A stretch of 9,021 bases of DNA, from the NCBI GenBank assembly GCA_030597965.1, contig JAUVQU010000087.1, forward strand, positions 1 to 9,021, read 5' to 3'. Shown here one piece after another: positions 6,148 to 9,021 of the stretch (its first letter is position 1; every line of letters starts with the position of its first letter). Source of the DNA: Cellvibrionaceae bacterium. GTDB lineage: Bacteria > Pseudomonadota > Gammaproteobacteria > Pseudomonadales > Cellvibrionaceae. The notes under the pieces were generated by a model. It did not search any database. It worked only from the letters and a program-made list of their open reading frames with translations, and had not been told where the DNA came from. Made by a program: the position numbers and the translations under genes.

Positions 6148-6897
6148 TTAAGAAGAGCCACCACAGACAGAACACTCAGGATCCCGCCTCAACCGAAGCG
6201 TCCGCCAATCCATCGAGAAAGCATCCAACATCAACAGCCGACCTCGCAGGGGTCGGCCAAAATCCGCCAAAACCTTCAACGCCTCCAACGCCTGCACAGA
6301 ACCAATCACCCCCACCAAGGGGGCCAGCACACCATTTTCGGAACAGGTAAGGTTCTCATCGCCATCAACGGAATATAAACAGTGGTAACAAGGGGAGTCC
6401 TCATGGCGACTGTCGAACACAGCCACCTGCCCTTCCAGGCGAATCGCCGCACCAGAAACCAACGGCGTTTTAGTTTGTACGCTGGCGCGATTGATCGCCT
6501 GGCGAGTCGTAAAGTTGTCACTGCAATCCACCACCAGCGTGGCAAAATCCACTTGTTCTAAAAGTGCATCGCCTTCTAGCCGCTCGGTAATACAGGTGAC
6601 TTTAGCGTCGGGGTTAATTTGCTTAATAGAGGCCGCTGCCGAATCTACTTTAAGTGCACCCAAGTCGTCGTGACCGTGGGCGATCTGTCGCTGCAGATTA
6701 CTCACATCCACCTCGTCAAAGTCGGCCAACACCAACTCACCCACACCGGCTGCCGCCAAGTACAAAGCGACAGGGCAACCCAGCCCACCCAAGCCGATGA
6801 TCAATACCCGGCTGGCGATGATCGCCTCCTGCCCCGCCACATCAATTTGTGGAAGCATAATCTGGCGACTGTAGCGCAATAGTTGTTCGTCGTTCAT
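6148..6897 (-). CDS. moeB: Molybdopterin-synthase adenylyltransferase MoeB (ThiF/MoeB/HesA family)
   Basis: MoeB adenylates the C-terminal glycine of MoaD, the sulfur carrier of molybdopterin synthase, in molybdenum cofactor biosynthesis in the cytoplasm; relatives can serve ThiS-like carriers. The 249 residues match E. coli MoeB (also 249) along the full length. Seen are the N-terminal LLRYSRQIMLPQ, the nucleotide-binding GLGGLG (35-40), DFDEVDVSNLQRQ (59-71), the DCSDN motif (124-128) with catalytic-type Asp127, the SGAAIRLEGQ segment (148-157), Cys185, and two zinc-binding CxxC pairs, C170/C173 and C242/C245. The start ATG lies 11 bases after the prmC stop, and AAGG overlapping that stop is a plausible ribosome binding site, so the two genes are probably co-transcribed. 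No C-terminal rhodanese domain is present, unlike the longer MoeBR/MOCS3 forms. ThiF is the alternative, but the cluster context and the best family match favour MoeB. Confidence 0.93.
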   Translation of the reverse strand: MNDEQLLRYSRQIMLPQIDVAGQEAIIASRVLIIGLGGLGCPVALYLAAAGVGELVLADFDEVDVSNLQRQIAHGHDDLGALKVDSAAASIKQINPDAKVTCITERLEGDALLEQVDFATLVVDCSDNFTTRQAINRASVQTKTPLVSGAAIRLEGQVAVFDSRHEDSPCYHCLYSVDGDENLTCSENGVLAPLVGVIGSVQALEALKVLADFGRPLRGRLLMLDAFSMDWRTLRLRRDPECSVCGGSS

Positions 6898-6908
6898 AAG
6901 CTCTTGCC

Positions 6909-7772
6909 TTAAACCATTTGGCTTTTGTTAAACTGACCAAACGTAACGCGAGGGTTACCACCGTAATCATTCTGGGTTTGTATTGATTGGTAGTTATACT
7001 CTTTAAAAATAGACTGTACAGCGTCAGCTTGCTGATAACCATGCTCGACCACCAGCCAACCGGACGGTTTTAAATAATACCGGGATTGATCGGTAATCAG
7101 TCGAATATCCGCCAGGCCATTATCATCTGCAACCAGTGCGGTTAATGGTTCAAAACGTACATCACCTTCACGCAAGTGCGGGTCTTTGGCATCAATGTAA
7201 GGCGGGTTACTGACGATGATATCAAACGCATAATCTGTTTCTAGCGACGAGAACCAATCACTCTGCTGTATAGCTACATTGTTTAAAGCACAGCGCTCGC
7301 GGTTTACTTCCGCTAAGGCCACAGCATCTTCGGACACATCCACAGCCGTCACTGACCACTGCGGATATTCAGTCGCTAACGCCAACGCAATAGCGCCTGT
7401 GCCTGTGCCTAGATCGAGAAGATGGCTGCTCTTTGGAAGGTTTAAATTTAGTACGGCTTCCACCAAAATTTCAGTATCTGGACGGGGAATCAACGTAGTA
7501 TTATTCACCTCCAAATCTAACGACCAAAACTCTCTGCGAGCCAAAATATGAGCAATCGGTTCGCCATTTAAGCGACGTGACAACAAATCATTGTATTGTT
7601 TCGACTGGTCTTCGGTGAGGGGGTTTTCGGGCCAGGTATAAAAATAGGTGCGCTCACAATTAAGCACTTCGGCCAGCAGTAACTCAGCATCCAAACGCGC
7701 CGAGTCACTGCCAACGGCAACTTCAATTTCTGCCGCTGCTTTTTCCAAACATTGCTTTAATGTTGTGGGCAT
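6909..7772 (-). CDS. prmC: Release factor glutamine methyltransferase PrmC (HemK)
   Basis: PrmC transfers a methyl group from S-adenosylmethionine to the glutamine side chain of the GGQ motif in RF1 and RF2, raising termination efficiency. The 287 residues are close to E. coli's 277. The N-terminal helical RF-binding domain (about 1-85) contains GEPIAHI and REFWSL. The methyltransferase domain then has TLIPRPDTE (93-101), the SAM motif DLGTGTGAIALALA (120-133), the acidic AVDVSEDAV (143-151) and the hallmark NPPY (189-192), which holds the substrate glutamine. GDVRFEPLTALVA follows at 203-215. The start ATG fits the E. coli alignment, although the Shine-Dalgarno is weak (AGTGA). It follows the gene of its substrate RF1 by 144 bases and is 11 bases from moeB. 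All catalytic motifs are intact. Confidence 0.96.
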   Translation of the reverse strand: MPTTLKQCLEKAAAEIEVAVGSDSARLDAELLLAEVLNCERTYFYTWPENPLTEDQSKQYNDLLSRRLNGEPIAHILARREFWSLDLEVNNTTLIPRPDTEILVEAVLNLNLPKSSHLLDLGTGTGAIALALATEYPQWSVTAVDVSEDAVALAEVNRERCALNNVAIQQSDWFSSLETDYAFDIIVSNPPYIDAKDPHLREGDVRFEPLTALVADDNGLADIRLITDQSRYYLKPSGWLVVEHGYQQADAVQSIFKEYNYQSIQTQNDYGGNPRVTFGQFNKSQMV

Positions 7773-7916
7773 ATCACTACTGAACCGCTATCTGTAGATC
7801 GGATTTTAGTCCGATATGTCGGGATAATACTCCGGGTGTGGCCAGATCCCGCCATGCGCAAACATAGCGAGTAACGAGGACGCCCTGCACCCTATTAGGG
7901 TTGAATATTATTTGGA
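7773..7916 (-). other. prfA-prmC spacer with two short palindromes and a possible weak -10
   Basis: This gap is longer than usual for these neighbours. It holds ATCGGA/TCCGAT (7798-7815, 6 pairs, 6-base loop) and the perfect palindrome ACCCTATTAGGGT (7889-7901), which starts about 16 bases past the prfA stop. A TATTAT (7824-7829, minus strand) could be a -10 box for prmC, but no good -35 is present. No T-tract follows either palindrome, so read-through from prfA into prmC is expected. Confidence 0.4.
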
Positions 7917-8993
7917 TTAATTAGCAAGTGCCGCTAACTGATCCGCTTGGTATTCGTTAATCAGCGGCTGTACCACATCATCAAGAGAACCCTCCATCAC
8001 CTCACCCAACTTATACAAAGTTAAGTTAATACGGTGGTCAGTCACGCGACCCTGCGGATAATTATAAGTGCGAATACGCTCAGAGCGATCACCGCTGCCG
8101 ACTAAGCTGCGGCGCTCATCGGCCACACTTTTTGCCGCGACTTCTTCCTGAGCATTTTTCAACCGCGCCGCCAGTAACGACATAGCGCGTGCGCGGTTCT
8201 TATGCTGCGAACGTTCATCTTGGCATTCTACTACAACACCCGTAGGAATATGCGTAAGACGAATGGCGGAGTCAGTTTTGTTCACGTGCTGACCACCGGC
8301 ACCACTGGCACGGAAGGTATCTACGCGCAGGTCCGCTTTATTGATATTCACCTCTTCCAGCTCATCCGCCTCAGGCATGATGGCTACGGTACAGGCACTG
8401 GTATGTACACGCCCCTGGGATTCTGTTTCAGGCACGCGCTGTACTCGATGCACTCCCGATTCAAACTTTAGTTGCGAGTAAACACCCTGACCCACGACAC
8501 GGGTAATGATTTCTTTATAGCCACCATGATCGCCATGGTTTTCACTCAGCATTTCAATACGCCATCCTCGGGACTCGATATACTTGGAATACATGCGGAA
8601 TAAATCACCCGAGAATATAGCCGCCTCATCACCACCGGTGCCAGCGCGAATCTCTAAGAAAACGTTTTTATCATCATTGGGGTCTTTTGGCAGTAATAGC
8701 GTTTGCAGATCTAACTCTAACGGTTCTATTTGAGCTTCGCCTTCCTGCAGCTCTTCCTGAGCCATTTCTTTCATCTCAGGATCGCTGAGCATCTCTTTGG
8801 CTTCTTCAATATTGCCCAGTATTTGGCTGTAACGCTGGTAGCACTGAACCACAGGCTCCAGCTCTGCATACTCTTTTGATAGCGCACGAAATTTATTTTG
8901 GTTTGAAATAATTTCCGCATCACTGAGCAAAGCGGCAACCTCGCCATAGCGATCTTCCAGGAGATCCAGTTTTTCTAGGATAGAAGCCTTCAT
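7917..8993 (-). CDS. prfA: Peptide chain release factor 1 (RF1)
   Basis: RF1 recognises UAA and UAG stop codons in the ribosomal A site and triggers peptidyl-tRNA hydrolysis. The 358 residues match the family (E. coli 360). The N-terminal helical domain (about 1-100) is followed by the RAGTGGDEAAIF segment (116-127). The stop-codon-recognising PxT tripeptide is PET at 188-190, within VHRVQRVPETESQGRVHTS; RF2 would have SPF there, so this is RF1. The catalytic GGQ is at 233-235 in SGAGGQHVNKTDSA, and Gln235 is the residue PrmC methylates. The C-terminus carries GDRSERIRTYNYPQGRVTDHR. The ATG start gives MKASILEKLD, in line with E. coli MKPSIVAKLE. The AT-rich leader has no clear Shine-Dalgarno. 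In related bacteria hemA lies just upstream, which would be beyond the right edge. The gene is complete and intact. Confidence 0.98.
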   Translation of the reverse strand: MKASILEKLDLLEDRYGEVAALLSDAEIISNQNKFRALSKEYAELEPVVQCYQRYSQILGNIEEAKEMLSDPEMKEMAQEELQEGEAQIEPLELDLQTLLLPKDPNDDKNVFLEIRAGTGGDEAAIFSGDLFRMYSKYIESRGWRIEMLSENHGDHGGYKEIITRVVGQGVYSQLKFESGVHRVQRVPETESQGRVHTSACTVAIMPEADELEEVNINKADLRVDTFRASGAGGQHVNKTDSAIRLTHIPTGVVVECQDERSQHKNRARAMSLLAARLKNAQEEVAAKSVADERRSLVGSGDRSERIRTYNYPQGRVTDHRINLTLYKLGEVMEGSLDDVVQPLINEYQADQLAALAN

Positions 8994-9004
8994 TTAATTA
9001 CAAC

Positions 9005-9021
9005 TTAAATTAGTTAAATTA
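9005..9021 (-). repeat. Tandem 8-base AT repeat in the prfA leader
   Basis: TAATTTAA occurs twice on the minus strand, at 9014-9021 and 9005-9012, separated by one C. It lies 12 bases upstream of the prfA ATG, where a Shine-Dalgarno or the end of hemA would be expected. The window ends here, so any further copies cannot be seen. Confidence 0.5.

Noticed and set aside
6148..6897. ThiF rather than MoeB
   Set aside because: No thiamine genes are nearby; length, MoeB-like motifs and the prfA-prmC-moeB order favour MoeB.
7917..8993. RF2 (prfB) rather than RF1
   Set aside because: The recognition tripeptide is PET (PxT type), not SPF, and there is no programmed frameshift near the start.

Overview
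The window looks like chromosomal DNA from a marine-type gammaproteobacterium. UvrA, RF1, PrmC and MoeB all resemble the E. coli/Pseudomonas proteins along their whole length. The order prfA-prmC-moeB is that of the hemA-prfA-prmC(hemK)-moeB-murI cluster I know from Pseudomonas. Base composition is moderate and coding is dense. A Cellvibrionales-like host is a guess from general appearance only.

All five intact genes are on the minus strand, so transcription runs from right to left. Reading that way: prfA (peptide chain release factor 1; complete, with its start 28 bases inside the right edge); a 144-base gap; prmC (methylates the GGQ glutamine of release factors); 11 bases; moeB (E1-like adenylyltransferase for MoaD-type sulfur carriers); a 369-base gap without a clear gene but with four hairpins; an 851-residue RND/MMPL-type inner-membrane transporter ending at an intrinsic terminator; then uvrA (nucleotide excision repair damage sensor), which has its own candidate promoter. 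The leftmost 178 bases hold a plus-strand scrap of the C-terminus of an integron-integrase-like tyrosine recombinase, convergent with uvrA.

prfA and prmC are functionally coupled, since PrmC modifies RF1 at Gln235 of the GGQ motif, which is visible here. moeB is a traditional neighbour, probably co-transcribed with prmC. murI, expected next, is not in the window; the hairpin-rich gap and the transporter lie in its place. The transporter and uvrA look like separate transcription units.

Most of the window is ordinary housekeeping DNA. The points worth a second look are the integrase scrap with its 9-base flanking inverted repeat, the repetitive Asp/Glu-Phe-Gly acidic segment inside the transporter, and the hairpin-rich gap where the conserved cluster breaks. 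I see no tRNA, rRNA, CRISPR array, complete insertion sequence or clearly new multi-gene system.
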